This document shows, in pieces, positions 29,788 through 39,885 of a stretch of DNA of 64,000 bases (the first letter of the stretch is position 1; each line of letters begins with the position of its first letter). Under the pieces are notes generated by a model, which worked only from the letters and a program-made list of their open reading frames with translations, was not told where the DNA came from and made no database searches. A program made the translations under genes and the position numbers. The stretch is taken from contig BAXC01000001.1 of assembly GCA_001310375.1 (NCBI GenBank), forward strand, positions 1 to 64,000, read 5' to 3'. This stretch comes from Bacillus sp. JCM 19041. GTDB lineage: Bacteria; Bacillota; Bacilli; Bacillales; Bacillaceae_D.

Positions 29788-30662
29788 ATGGATCTTAAGC
29801 AATTAACTACTTCAAAGAGATTGTTGAGCAAGGAAACATTTCAGCTGCAGCTGAAAAATTATATATGTCACAGCCTCCTCTGAGTCAGCAGTTACGCTCA
29901 TTGGAAAATGAATTAGATACATTATTATTTCATAGAAATGGAAGAAAGCTTGAATTAACAGTAGCTGGCCGCTCCCTCTATCAATCTGCATTGGAAATCT
30001 TACAGCTTACTGAAGAGGCAAAACAAAACGTGAAGGATATTGGAGCTGGGCTACGAGGTACTTTAAGTATGGGAGTTAATACCTTTTCTTCTACAGAATT
30101 ACTGAATAGTATCCAACAATTCTACGAGCTATATCCAAACGTTCACCTTAAGATCCAGCAAAATGAATCAAGTCACTTATGCCAGCTAGTGAAGGAAAGA
30201 ACCATTGAATTAGCGCTAATCAGACTACCTTTACATCTAAGTGCATTCGAAGTCTTTCATTTAAAAGATGAACCTTTTTATTTTGTTACGTCTGAGCAAG
30301 TGCCATTAAACGATACAATTACTTGGCAACAAATAAACGACTATCCATTAATGTTACCAAGCTCAGAGGGATTAGGCGTGTATTCACTTATACGAGAGCG
30401 CCTTGCCAAAAGAGGAGTGGACCACTCACTAATAGGTGAATGCTCCGACATTCATCTACTTACCCAAATGATTAATCTGAATATGACGAACGCCATTGTC
30501 CCTGAAGCCTTCGTAAAGCAGAACACTCATTCAAACATAAAGGCCATAGAGATAGTAGACGATGAACCCTTCATATCACCAGTCGGATTGATCTGGTTAA
30601 AGAATCATAACCTTTCGAAACCTGCTGAACGGTTTGTGGAAGCGTTACGTGGATTGCTTTAA
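29788..30662 (+). CDS. LysR family transcriptional regulator (one frameshift near the start)
   Basis: LysR regulator divergent from the two amidohydrolases. The start reads MDLKQL then, after restoring an A lost from AAA near 29802, YFKEIVEQGNISAAAEKLYM and SQPPLSQQLRSLENEL, the LysR helix-turn-helix. The ligand-binding part continues to FVEALRGLL, giving about 291 residues. ATGAGG precedes the ATG at 29788. The 121 bases between the divergent start codons should hold the shared operator. It probably controls the amidohydrolase pair in response to their substrate. Confidence 0.83.
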
Positions 30663-31463
30663 TTTTTTCAGAGAGTAAAGAACGAGACCTTACATTTTTC
30701 TCAGCATTACATCACCAATCATCTATTGATAAAAATAAAAAGGGAAGCTATTCTGCTCCCCTTTTTAGATTATGCCCTATAAAAAAACTCATTTACTTAT
30801 AGTATGGCTTTGCGAGGTAAGTCAAAGTGAGGTTATTGTTTTATTCTAAATAGTACTATGAGATATCTTTTTAAAGGAAGAGTACATAGAAGGAAGAAAT
30901 CTATATCTCTATATTCTCATTAAGTCTGCTCCAACCTGTACACTGTCTACTAAGTCCCAAACGACTACTGCTTGGACTAGAATGAATGATATGAATATAA
31001 ATCAAAGATTAAACAAGGGACTAATTTTAGTTGAAAAGACTTTGAAATCCAGAAACAGTACATAAACCAGTAGCACTATATATGATCTATGCATCAAAAT
31101 TACGGACGATCACAAGCTTTCAAATAAAATAAAACTTTTGTGCTGCCTCATCAATAGAACCTAATGCATAATACCCTTCTTTTGCGGCCCCAACGGCAGA
31201 GATTAAAGGAGAAGAAAGAAATTGTAGCATAAATTCTTACTCGTTCAAATCAGGGCATAATCAAATTGTTGGTTATTTTTTTATAGTAAATAGATTTCTC
31301 GTGTTTGGTAAAAGGACCACTGCTTTGCTCCGATAAACATTCAATTATGGATTGAAGCAAACGTCCTTCTCTAGTGATTTATTTCTGGCAATCTAAGGGA
31401 CAATAATAAAATCTACCTTTATCAGCGATTAAACCAGAACCAGATTAATAGAAACAAATGCAA
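30663..31463. other. Long intergenic stretch before the TRAP operon
   Basis: Apart from the terminator near 30736 I see no gene with a start, ribosome site and codon-like composition in these 800 bases. A 36-codon open frame on the minus strand (31235-31125 region, containing ASPLISAVGAAKEGYYALGS-like residues) looks like a protein remnant but I cannot name it. Composition is AT-rich. Confidence 0.5.
30736..30767 (+). terminator. Terminator of the LysR gene
   Basis: AAAAGGGAAGC pairs with GCTCCCCTTTT (one mismatch) around TATTCT, with a TTTTT tail, about 75 bases after the LysR stop. Confidence 0.8.
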
Positions 31464-31505
31464 TTGACAAAGTAAATATAGAGAAATATAATGAAAGCGC
31501 TTTAA
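31464..31505 (+). promoter_or_regulatory. Sigma-A promoter with cre-like site for the TRAP operon
   Basis: Consensus promoter TTGACA (31464-31469), 17 bases, TATAAT (31487-31492). Directly on its 3' edge is TGAAAGCGCTTTAA (31492-31505), which matches the CcpA catabolite-response consensus TGWNANCGNTNWCA in all but one position. A site at the start of transcription predicts repression when good carbon sources are present. Confidence 0.75.
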
Positions 31506-31539
31506 GAATAATTGTAAAAATGTGAAAAGGGGGATTTAT

Positions 31540-32532
31540 ATGAGAAATAACTGGATTGTTTTACTTATGACCGGTCTATTAGTCCTCGTTCTTGCGGCCT
31601 GTGGTGGCTCTGGGAATGATCGTGATACAGGAACGAGTGAAGGAGGGAGTGGGGATTCTGAAGGATTAGAGGCAAACATTGTTACGATTGCGACAGGGGG
31701 TGCATCTGGACCATACAACATTATTGGTACTACTCTTGCGGACAACTATTCTACAACATTTGATGTTAACTCACGAACGCAAACAACAGGGGCCTCTGCT
31801 GAAAATTTAAATTTAATGGCAGACAATAAAGTAGAAATGGCTTTTGTTATGAGTGACGCATTAAGTCAAGCCTTAAACGGTGAAGCAAGTTTCGGCGAAC
31901 CATTAGAAGGGATTTCACAGATTTCCAACCTTTACCCGAACGTGGTTCAAATTGTAGCACGTACAGATGCTGGAATCGAAACACTTGAAGATTTAAAAGG
32001 TAAACGAATTGCTGTTGGTGACCAAGGATCTGGGGTAGAACTGAATGCCCGCGCATTATTAAATGGAAATGGCATTACGTACGATGATTTACAGGTAGAC
32101 TATCTTGGTTATGCTGAGGCATCTGATGGTTTAAATGCAGGACGAATTGACGCAGCTTTTTTAACGAGTGGTCTACCGAATGCTTCCGTCTTAGAACTAT
32201 CTGAGACATTAGACATCAATATCGTACAAGTGCTTCCAGAGCATGTTGACGCCATTGTAGACGAGCATCCATACTTCGTATCACTTGAGATTCCAGCCGG
32301 CACATATGATAACGATGAAGCAGTTCCAACTGCTGCCGTGCCAAATGCGCTTGTTGTAAGCAGCGACTTAAGTGAAGATGATGTTTATAAACTAACAAAA
32401 GAATTCTTTGAGAATCTAGATACATTAGCTAATTCCCACCAAGCGGCTTCTGAAATTTCATTAGAACATGCTCAAGAGGGACTTATTGCACCATTACATC
32501 CTGGAGCCGAAAGATACTTTAATGAGCAGTAA
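31540..32532 (+). CDS. TAXI-family TRAP transporter solute-binding lipoprotein
   Basis: Extracytoplasmic solute receptor of 330 residues. A lipoprotein signal ends in LAAC (C21), followed by a Gly/Ser-rich linker. The body has the TAXI-family features VTIATGGASGPYNIIGTTLA, AENLNLMADNKVEMAFVMSD, GKRIAVGDQGSGVELNARAL and GRIDAAFLTSGLP. It binds the substrate and hands it to the fused TRAP permease encoded downstream; dicarboxylates or amino acids are common but unproven ligands. AAAAGGGGG lies seven bases before the ATG at 31540. Its stop overlaps the next start by 11 bases. Confidence 0.93.
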   Translation: MRNNWIVLLMTGLLVLVLAACGGSGNDRDTGTSEGGSGDSEGLEANIVTIATGGASGPYNIIGTTLADNYSTTFDVNSRTQTTGASAENLNLMADNKVEMAFVMSDALSQALNGEASFGEPLEGISQISNLYPNVVQIVARTDAGIETLEDLKGKRIAVGDQGSGVELNARALLNGNGITYDDLQVDYLGYAEASDGLNAGRIDAAFLTSGLPNASVLELSETLDINIVQVLPEHVDAIVDEHPYFVSLEIPAGTYDNDEAVPTAAVPNALVVSSDLSEDDVYKLTKEFFENLDTLANSHQAASEISLEHAQEGLIAPLHPGAERYFNEQ

Positions 32533-32995
32533 AAGAAAGAGAATTTGGATTGGGAGTGCGTTTCTCATCGCGCTCCCTCTTCTTCTTTTTTATCGCCTCC
32601 CTGTTATTGAAATAGCAGGTGAAAATTCTTCTTTTTTTATTAGAGATGATCAGTTTGTAGTAGGATGGATTCACTCAATTGAGAAAGAGGAATGGTTTGA
32701 ACGTTATCAAAGGGAACATGAAAAAATCGTTTTAACAGAAACCCAATTTAAAACATTTGGTGCCGGGACTCCTTATCAGGGATTGGAAACGAAAACTGAA
32801 GATGGATTTATTAACATGGAGCTGAATATTGATTATGAGGAATTACATCTAACCATTTCTAGACATGTACAAACCACCCTGTTTTTCAGTGACCGCGAAG
32901 TCCATTTGTACGAATATTTCGATCAATACGATGCTGTCATGATTAAAACAAGGAATTTACCAATTTGGGAATTTACAAGGGGGGATTTTCTATGA
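32522..32995 (+). CDS. DUF1850 domain-containing protein of the TRAP operon
   Basis: Protein of 157 residues with an N-terminal signal anchor (IWIGSAFLIALPLLLFYRLP) and the DUF1850 core: FVVGWIHSIEKEEWFERYQ, LTETQFKTFGAGTPYQG and TTLFFSDREVHLYEYF. DUF1850 proteins almost always sit between a TAXI receptor and a fused TRAP permease, which is exactly the arrangement here. The role is not established; an accessory at the outer face of the membrane is inferred. The ATG at 32522 overlaps the receptor stop, and its own stop overlaps the permease start (ATGA), so the three are translationally coupled. Confidence 0.88.
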   Translation: MSSKRKRIWIGSAFLIALPLLLFYRLPVIEIAGENSSFFIRDDQFVVGWIHSIEKEEWFERYQREHEKIVLTETQFKTFGAGTPYQGLETKTEDGFINMELNIDYEELHLTISRHVQTTLFFSDREVHLYEYFDQYDAVMIKTRNLPIWEFTRGDFL

Positions 32996-35030
32996 AAGAG
33001 GATAAGCTAAAGCCTACAGCTATACCTGATACTGAAATTCCAGATAAACAGGTCCAAAAGGTATTAGAAAAATATGATACGGAATCAAATACAAGAAAAT
33101 GGAAAAACAAAGGTCTTGTGTGGTTTTTTAGTCTTCTAACCATTGGTTATGCACTATTCCATTTATATATTACATTTTATCCACTTCCAACCCTGCTGCA
33201 ACGTAGTTTCATTTAACGTTTGGGATGGCTTTGGTTTTCCTACTTTATCCATCATATAAAAAGCAAGATCGTACGAAGGTACCATTTTACGATTGGATCT
33301 TATTTGCGCTGAGTATTAGCTCTTGTGTCTATTTGTTTAATGTATATCAAGAGATTGTTACCACACGTGGTGGGGTCGCCAGTACGACGGACATTCTGAT
33401 GGCCATCTTGACAGTCGTTTTAGTCTTTGAAGCCGCACGCCGGGTAACCGGTTGGATTTTGCCAATATTAGCATTTTTATTCTTAATGTATCCTTTCTTT
33501 AGTCATCAAGATTGGCTTCCGAGGATGCTGCTAACTAGACCATTTGATTTTGCTGATATTTTCGGGCAAATGTATACAAAAACAGAAGGTTTGTTTTCTA
33601 CGGCGATTGGTGCATCCGTGCAATTTATTTTCTTATTTATTTTATTTGGAGCTTTCCTGGCAAAGTCAGGAATGGGGAAATTTTTTAATGATCTAGCTCT
33701 TGCTCTGGCTGGTCATAAACAAGGTGGCCCAGCGAAAGTTGCTGTTATTTCCAGTGCCTTTATGGGCTCGGTCAACGGTTCAGCTGTAGGAAATGTTGTT
33801 AGTACAGGTGCTTTTACGATTCCCCTCATGAAAAAAATTGGTTACGACAAAAACTTCGCAGGGGCTGTTGAAGCCAGTTCCTCAATTGGTGGACAAATTT
33901 TACCACCAATTATGGGGGCGAGTGCCTTCATTATGGCGGAAACAACAGGTATTTCCTATGGAACTATTGCTCTTTCAGCGATTATTCCGGCATTGCTATT
34001 TTTCATAACGAGTATTATGCAAGTTCATTATCGTGCAGGACGTTCGAACATAAGAGGATTACCAAAAGCGGATCTTCCTGAAGTGAAAAAAGTGATGAAG
34101 CAAGGCTGGCATTTAATGATTCCACTCATTAGCTTAATCATTATGCTTTTTATTGGTGTACCTGTTCCCTACGCTGCTTTTTATACCATTCTTGTTACAA
34201 TTGCTGTATCTTGGATTAGAAAACATACAAGAATGCATCTAAAAGATATTCTCAATGCATTAGAAACTGGAACAAGACAAGCATTATCAACGATTATTGC
34301 GTGTGGAGTTGTTGGTGTTGTCATTGGTGTCGTCAACTTAACTGGTTTCGGTGCAACACTAACTTCTGCCATTACAAGTCTTGGACAGGGTTCACTTCTC
34401 TTAACGTTAATCTTAACCATGCTTGCTTCCCTAGTACTAGGAATGGGCTTGCCTTCTATTCCTGCTTATATTATTACTGCGACCATGGCAGCTCCTGCTC
34501 TAGCGACATTTGATGTACCAATTCTAGTTGCACACTTATTTGTATTCTACTTTGGTATCTTTGCAAACATTACACCACCTGTAGCTCTAGCTTCTTTTGC
34601 TGCATCTGGGCTGGCGGGAGGAGACCCGATGAGGACGAGTATTATCTCAATCAGGTTATCCATAGCAGGGTTCCTCGTTCCGTTCATATTTGTATATGAT
34701 CACGCCATGCTCTTAATTGATGCAACGGGACTTCCGGCTAATACAACAGAATTCGCATTTGCATCCATACCAGATATTGCGGTCGTTTTGATTACCTCGA
34801 CAATAGCGGTCATTGCCATAAGTGCTGCAGTAGAAGGATATATTAAAACGAACTTAGGAGTCATCAACCGACTCATACTTGGGGCAGCTTCCATCATTGC
34901 GATTATTCCAGAGATGATTACGAATTTTATTGGCATTGCGATTATTATTGTGATTTATGCAATAAACTACATCCAAGCTAAAAAAGATAATGATCCACCG
35001 GTAAATGTGGGGAGTTCCTCTAACCTGTAG
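32992..35030 (+). CDS. TRAP transporter fused permease subunit, 4TM-12TM (one frameshift)
   Basis: Fused small and large TRAP membrane subunits. After a hydrophilic N-terminus (MKEDKLKPTAIPDTE) and first helix, one C is missing near 33208 (RSFH/LTFGMALVFLLYPS). The rest gives many helices with the DctM signatures NGSAVGNVVSTGAFTIPLMK, EASSSIGGQILPPIMGASAF, LVLGMGLPSIPAYIITATMA and GIFANITPPVALASFAASGL. Total length about 679, as expected for the TAXI-type fused permease. Driven by a sodium or proton gradient. CAAGGGGGG precedes the ATG at 32992. A terminator follows 16 bases after the stop. Confidence 0.92.
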
Positions 35031-35046
35031 AAGGATGTTGAATGTT

Positions 35047-35094
35047 AAAAAGCTAGGAGCAATGAGATGTTTGTGATCATCGTTTCTAGCTTTT
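35047..35094 (+). terminator. Terminator of the TRAP operon
   Basis: AAAAAGCTAGGAGC pairs with GTTTCTAGCTTTT around a 22-base loop. Confidence 0.75.
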
Positions 35095-35281
35095 GGATTT
35101 TTTGTAACAACTCTTCATCTCGCTTTTATACATGATTATAAAGCACGTTTTAAAGCCCCATAAGGACTAGCTTTTTAGCTAATCCCTTATTTGAATCGCT
35201 TTTAGAGGTCATCACCTCATCTGATGAATATTTATAGTATTTTTATTAAAGAGGAGACACTTCATTAATTAGAAAACTAAC

Positions 35282-35328
35282 GAAAAGAGTGGCACTTATC
35301 AAACAATTTGACAGGTACCACTCTTTTC
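35282..35328 (-). terminator. Terminator of the HXXEE gene
   Basis: Strong stem GAAAAGAGTGGCAC / GTACCACTCTTTTC with an inner TCAAA / TTGA pairing, downstream of the HXXEE gene on the minus strand. Of the 350 bases between the TRAP and HXXEE genes the rest shows nothing recognisable. Confidence 0.8.
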
Positions 35329-35381
35329 TATTACTAGTGTAGACCACTCTCTTATTCTTTTAGCAACAAGAAAAAAAAGTG

Positions 35382-35898
35382 TTATAGTTCTTTTGCTACT
35401 TTTTCTCCAATCGTATGACTCAGAATGAATACGGGTACAAATATAGCAGCAACAACCAACGCACCCCAAATCATTTTCATATTAATAAAGTCTTCCGTGT
35501 AAAAATAATTAATAAGTATTATGTAATATGGAATTACTAAGAAGATGCTTGTTAAAACCCCTGGTGTATACGTTCTTAACAAAAGTGACTGTATGGGATG
35601 AGTAAAAATGTTTAAAGCAAAGACCATGGCAAGCCCTAAAAATAAAAACATATAATCTCCTATGACAGTAACTAAGATAAGGATAGAACTAAAAACTGAA
35701 ATTATAAAAACAACTAGCGCAAACTGTGCAGCTGTTACATTAATAAAACTGTTAATTTCTTTTTGGATAAATAATGGGATTTTATGCTTAACACGAGGAT
35801 AATTTTTTTTTACCCCACCTTTCAACCATGATTACTTCCTCCAGATTATGCAACATAAAAATAACCAAAAAAGTTAATATTAATGTATTTATATCCAC
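35382..35898 (-). CDS. HXXEE domain-containing membrane protein (one frameshift)
   Basis: Membrane protein of about 171 residues. From a GTG at 35898 (GGAGG seven bases ahead) it reads MDINTLILTFLVIFMLHNLE with the family motif HNLEE, then EVIMVERWGKK. One extra A in an A9 run near 35812 shifts the frame; restored, it continues NYPRVKHKIPLFIQKEINSF, FTHPIQSLLLRTYTPGVLTS and the rest. The HXXEE family consists of four- to five-helix integral proteins with conserved histidines and glutamates that could bind a metal; the function is unknown. It is transcribed alone. Confidence 0.75.
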
Positions 35899-36161
35899 TT
35901 GAATACCTCCATTATGGATTCAATCCATCTACTTTTTTAGCGGTTTAAAAATTTCTTGATGATACTGCATCGCTTTAATAATTTGTTTAATATTTGAGAT
36001 AAATACTTAAGCTTGCAATATCACTTAAAAACTCATCATATAATATACAGCGATTATTCACCTCGATTTTCGTTTTATTCAAAACATAACCCCTATTACA
36101 TATTATCGGAATTATTTTAACATATTAGTAACACTATCTTCACTATAAGATTCAAATTCGT

Positions 36162-36195
36162 GCCTTGGACACATGGGGACAGGTTCCTCGGCCCT
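36162..36195. repeat. GGGGACAGGTTCC-type intergenic palindromic element
   Basis: GCCTTGGACACATGGGGACA followed by GGTTCCTCGGCCC. The motif with GGACAC, GGGGACAGGTTCC and a closing GCC resembles a palindromic element scattered between genes in Firmicutes genomes, often with REP-associated transposase-like genes. One copy is seen; no transposase is nearby. Confidence 0.45.
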
Positions 36196-36264
36196 TTTTG
36201 TTATTAATAGGATTTGTGCAGGTATTAGTATAATAAAAAACTTACACTATATATGGCAAAATAA

Positions 36265-36307
36265 AAGTGCAGAACTTTGCAAGACAATAATGCAGAGTTC
36301 TGCACTT
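36265..36307. terminator. Long AAGTGCAGAACT hairpin
   Basis: AAGTGCAGAACTTTGC pairs with GCAGAGTTCTGCACTT with one mismatch around AAGACAATAAT. No T run follows the stem. In the minus direction it lies about 170 bases beyond the malR stop and may end or protect that transcript, but it could be a separate element. Confidence 0.5.
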
Positions 36308-36474
36308 ATTTAATTTAAGTGCAGCTAAGAACAAAATGCTAACGCGACTAAATCACTTGGGACGTCTTTCGCTTCTATATTCCTTACCATCTTATACTCG
36401 AAGAAGAAAGGAACATCAAATCTTGATAACCTGGCACTGTTATAATTATCACTTCAACTCGTCATGAACAAACC

Positions 36475-37510
36475 TTACGACTTACTGGGTACACATTCAC
36501 ATGTCGATTCTCTAATTTTTATTGCGGTCGGTATTATGACACTATGTTTAAACATTTCTGGATCATGAATAAGATCGATTACACATCTGGAAGCTTCGTA
36601 CCCTAATTGATAAGTTTGTGTATCAACTGCCGTCATGGGCGGAATAGAGAACTGTGACAAAATCGTATTATTAAAGCTTATAATACTAATCGATTCAGGA
36701 ACAGCAATCCCTCTCTCCCTTAATTCTTTCATAACGGCAAGTGCATTAACATCTGCAGAAATGACGATTGCCGTAGGCTTTTTCGTAAGAACCACTAACT
36801 CATCGATAATCTGTTTCACCTTTTCAGTACCATATATAAAATCTTTTAGGTACGATTCGTTCACTACTAGCCCGTTTGTCATTAACGCGTCGCGATACCC
36901 ATTGAGTCGATCCTGCATAACTTGAAAGTTAGGATCATCTCCAATAAAGCCTATTCTCTCATGTCCTAACTGAATTAAAAACTCAGTTGCCTCCTTTGCT
37001 GCCTGAACATTATCATTATCAACATACATCATTTGATTAGCTTGATTTGATGGCTTCCCAATCACAACAAACGGTATTTTTTGCTCCAATAAATAAGGGA
37101 CGACCTTATCATCCTTTTTTGAATAAAGGACAATTAATCCATCAACCCTTTTACCTTGAACCATCTTGACTACCTCATCGAAAATGGCCTGTTTGGATTC
37201 ACCAGTTGTTAATGAGATAATATAATCATTCTTATGACAAAAGGCACTAATTCCTCTCAACACTTCTGGGAAAAAAGGATTTTGCATCGATTGACTTGCA
37301 GAATGCTTCATTACAATTCCAATCGCCTTCGTTGTTTTCTGTACAAGGACACGAGCATTAAAATTAATATGATAGCCTAATTCATCGATGGTTTTACGAA
37401 CTTTTTTTTTTCGTTTTATCACTAATTTTACTGCTGTCTGACAATACTCGTGACACCGTTGAAGGTGAGACATTAGCCCTTTTAGCAACATCTTTAATGG
37501 TTACAGACAT
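36475..37510 (-). CDS. malR: LacI-family regulator of the maltodextrin locus (one frameshift)
   Basis: LacI/GalR-type repressor. The start MSVTIKDVAKRANVSPSTVS then RVLSDSSKISDKTKKK is the LacI helix-turn-helix and hinge helix lead. A run of ten A (nine expected) near 37400 shifts the frame before VRKTIDELGYHINFNARVLV. The sugar-binding part contains GIVMKHSASQSMQNPFFPEV, VDGLIVLYSKKDD and GHERIGFIGDDPNFQVMQ. Corrected length about 344. It follows malG by 127 bases without an evident terminator, so it may be co-transcribed with malEFG. The GCAAACGTTTGC palindrome at malE is its likely operator. Confidence 0.87.
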
Positions 37511-37636
37511 CCTTCTCCCCCTACTTTTTCCACAAAATAATTTACCGCACTCTCCACTTGCATATCAGCCAGCCGCTCTTGATAAACAAATATTATAAAA
37601 ACTGATCTATTCCTCATCTTGAAAATGACCATTTCT

Positions 37637-38476
37637 TTAGCCTTTTGTCCCACCTGCTGCTAAACCAGATATTAAAAAGCGTTGCAAATACAAATACACG
37701 GTTGCGATCGGTAAAGCGATTAAGACAGAGCCAGCAGCAAACCTCGTAAAGTTATTGGAAAACTGATCGTTAATAAAGTTAAATAATCCCACTGCTAACG
37801 TATAATTTTCTTTACTCGAAAGCACAATCGATGGAAGGAGGAAATCAAACATTGGTGCCATAAAATTAAACAGCGCGACTACTGCTAAAATGGGTTTTGC
37901 TAAAGGTAAAATGATACTCCAGAACACTTTTAAATGCCCTGCTCCATCAATTCGAGCTGCCTCGTCTAAATCACGAGGAATTGTATCTAGATAGCCTTTC
38001 ACTAACCAGGCGTTAAATGGAATTTGTCCGCCAAGATAGATCAATATTAACCCTGAAAGCGTATCTAACAGACCTAGCATGTTTAAAAAGATGTATAACG
38101 CGACCATGGCCATCATGACTGGAAACATTTGTAGGAGCAAAAAGATATATAAGCCGTTTTTCCGTCCGACAAACTTATACCTCGAAAATGCATAAGCAAC
38201 TAAGGAGGTTAGAATGACACTCCCTATTGCATTGGCAATCGAAACGATAAGCGAGTTTTTATACCATAGTAAATAATCACTGTTTTCACTGAATAACCAT
38301 TTATAATGATCTAATGAAAAATTTTGCGGAATTAAAGAAGAAGAGTACAAACTAGTGCTTTGATTGAATGACATGCCAACCGTCCATACTAAGGGGTAAA
38401 AAATAACAACCGCTACAATCGCTATAATCATATAGATAGCTGTTAATTCTAATCTTGACTTTGTTTTTCTGTACAC
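37637..38476 (-). CDS. malG: Maltodextrin/cyclodextrin ABC transporter permease MalG
   Basis: Carbohydrate ABC permease of 279 residues with six hydrophobic helices, starting MYRKTKSRLELTAIYMIIAI. The EAA loop for the ATPase, DEAARIDGAGHLKVFWSIIL followed by PLAKP, is intact. The end SGLAAGGTKG is typical of MalG/MdxG proteins. It pairs with MalF to form the translocation channel. Its start overlaps the malF stop by one base. No ATPase gene is in the cluster; Gram-positive systems of this type use a shared MsmX/MsmK ATPase encoded elsewhere. Confidence 0.95.
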   Translation of the reverse strand: MYRKTKSRLELTAIYMIIAIVAVVIFYPLVWTVGMSFNQSTSLYSSSLIPQNFSLDHYKWLFSENSDYLLWYKNSLIVSIANAIGSVILTSLVAYAFSRYKFVGRKNGLYIFLLLQMFPVMMAMVALYIFLNMLGLLDTLSGLILIYLGGQIPFNAWLVKGYLDTIPRDLDEAARIDGAGHLKVFWSIILPLAKPILAVVALFNFMAPMFDFLLPSIVLSSKENYTLAVGLFNFINDQFSNNFTRFAAGSVLIALPIATVYLYLQRFLISGLAAGGTKG

Positions 38477-39819
38477 TAGATTTCCCCCTCTTCTTTAAAT
38501 GCTCTTGTTTTTCTGAATTGATAAAAGGCAAAACCTGAAACGATTAATCCCATTATGATAGAGATGACCGCTGCCATTGCGTAATTATTCGTATCAAACG
38601 TTAGTTTGTATACCCAAGAAATTAATATATCTGTACCTCCAGCATTTTGCCCCCTTACCGGTGGCCCACCTTCATTAAATAAATAGATGACATTAAAGTT
38701 ATTAAAGTTTGATGCGTATTGCATAATTAATAATGGAGCTGTGGCAAACATGACATGTGGAAAGGTGATGTTTCTAAATTTTTGAAATCTACTAGCACCA
38801 TCTATATCAGCCGCCTCGTACCAATCACTCGAGATACTTTGCAAGATTCCTGTAATCAACGCAAAGATAAATGGAAAGCCAAGCCATGTTTGAATAAGAA
38901 TAATGGCAATCCTAGCGTATAACGGATCGCTGAGCCAGGCTAAACCTTCGCCACCAATTAGCGGAATAATAATATCCCTATTAATCGTTCCGAAATCATC
39001 ATTAAACATTGCTGCAAATATTAAAATTGTGACAAAGGATGGTACTGCCCACGGAAGAATTAAAATGGTACGTATGAGTTTTTTAAATTTCACTCTTGAA
39101 TCATTAACAAGAACAGCTAAGAAGAAACCAAATGCAATTTGCATCGTTGTTGCGACCACAGTCCATACAACAGTCCAGGAGAACACGCTAAAAAACGTAT
39201 TTTGCCATATCGGAACCGTTACTAAGCTCTTAAAATTATCGAGCCCCACCCAATTCACTAGATTACGCGGAGGCGAATTATATAGATCATAATTTGTAAA
39301 AGCTAATAAAACAGAGAAGAGTAGAGGAAATATGACAACAAAAATCATTAGTAATAAGCCCGGCAACGTCATCAAATATGGAAAAGCATAATCGTAAAAT
39401 TCTCGAACTGTCTCTCTAAACTTTAGCGGTTTCCAGCCTTGCTGTATTTTTATAGCCTGCTTTTTAGCATCTAACACGTTAAAGATATAAAGAGTTACTG
39501 CAATGACGGTCACAATTAAGGCCAATACACCTAGTACGAGCAAGCGTATAGAATGATCCGTTCCAGGAATCGTACCTAATGTACGAAGCCCCCACAATCC
39601 GAAATTAATCGAATCTAAGCAGGTAATCAAAAAAGCTAGTTTGATGATGATAAAAATAAATCCTTTCAAAAATCTTCGGTTATATAGCTGGCCTAACCCA
39701 GCAAATAGAATTGATAAGATTATTGCTATCTTTGGATTATGTTGTTTAAGTCGAGGTACTTTCACATTCTTTTTATTCAAATGATGATTATCCACTTTTT
39801 TCGTTGTTGGAGTAGCCAA
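38476..39819 (-). CDS. malF: Maltodextrin/cyclodextrin ABC transporter permease MalF with N-terminal extension
   Basis: ABC permease of 447 residues. Residues about 25-120 form an extra N-terminal membrane region (ILFAGLGQLYNRRFLKGFIF), a feature of Bacillus MdxF/MalC-type proteins. The permease core follows with the EAA loop YEAADIDGASRFQKFRNITF and PHVMFATAPLL. GNYA.AAVISI-like helices end the protein (FAFYQFRKTRAFKEEGEI). It lies 66 bases downstream of malE, separated by a strong hairpin. Confidence 0.95.
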   Translation of the reverse strand: MATPTTKKVDNHHLNKKNVKVPRLKQHNPKIAIILSILFAGLGQLYNRRFLKGFIFIIIKLAFLITCLDSINFGLWGLRTLGTIPGTDHSIRLLVLGVLALIVTVIAVTLYIFNVLDAKKQAIKIQQGWKPLKFRETVREFYDYAFPYLMTLPGLLLMIFVVIFPLLFSVLLAFTNYDLYNSPPRNLVNWVGLDNFKSLVTVPIWQNTFFSVFSWTVVWTVVATTMQIAFGFFLAVLVNDSRVKFKKLIRTILILPWAVPSFVTILIFAAMFNDDFGTINRDIIIPLIGGEGLAWLSDPLYARIAIILIQTWLGFPFIFALITGILQSISSDWYEAADIDGASRFQKFRNITFPHVMFATAPLLIMQYASNFNNFNVIYLFNEGGPPVRGQNAGGTDILISWVYKLTFDTNNYAMAAVISIIMGLIVSGFAFYQFRKTRAFKEEGEI

Positions 39820-39850
39820 GCCCTTACCCTCCTACTATTTTTTAAATATA

Positions 39851-39881
39851 ATAAAATGGGAAGAAACTCTTCCCATTTTAT
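39851..39881 (-). terminator. Intercistronic hairpin between malE and malF
   Basis: Perfect 14-bp stem ATAAAATGGGAAGA / TCTTCCCATTTTAT with a 3-base loop, followed on the minus strand by TATATTT. Hairpins here usually allow partial read-through or protect the receptor mRNA, so that MalE exceeds the permeases. Confidence 0.75.
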
Positions 39882-39885
39882 CGTT

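Larger units (their letters stand above)
35899..36474. other. Intergenic region without genes, holding two inverted repeats
   Basis: No gene is supported in these 576 bases. It contains a short GGGACAGGTTCC-type element at 36162-36195 and a 17-bp hairpin at 36265-36307, both listed separately. The remainder is AT-rich. Confidence 0.5.

Noticed and set aside
31125..31235. Minus-strand fragment reading LQFLSSPLISAVGAAKEGYY
   Set aside because: It is 36 codons with no ribosome site and I cannot assign it to a family; perhaps an old remnant.
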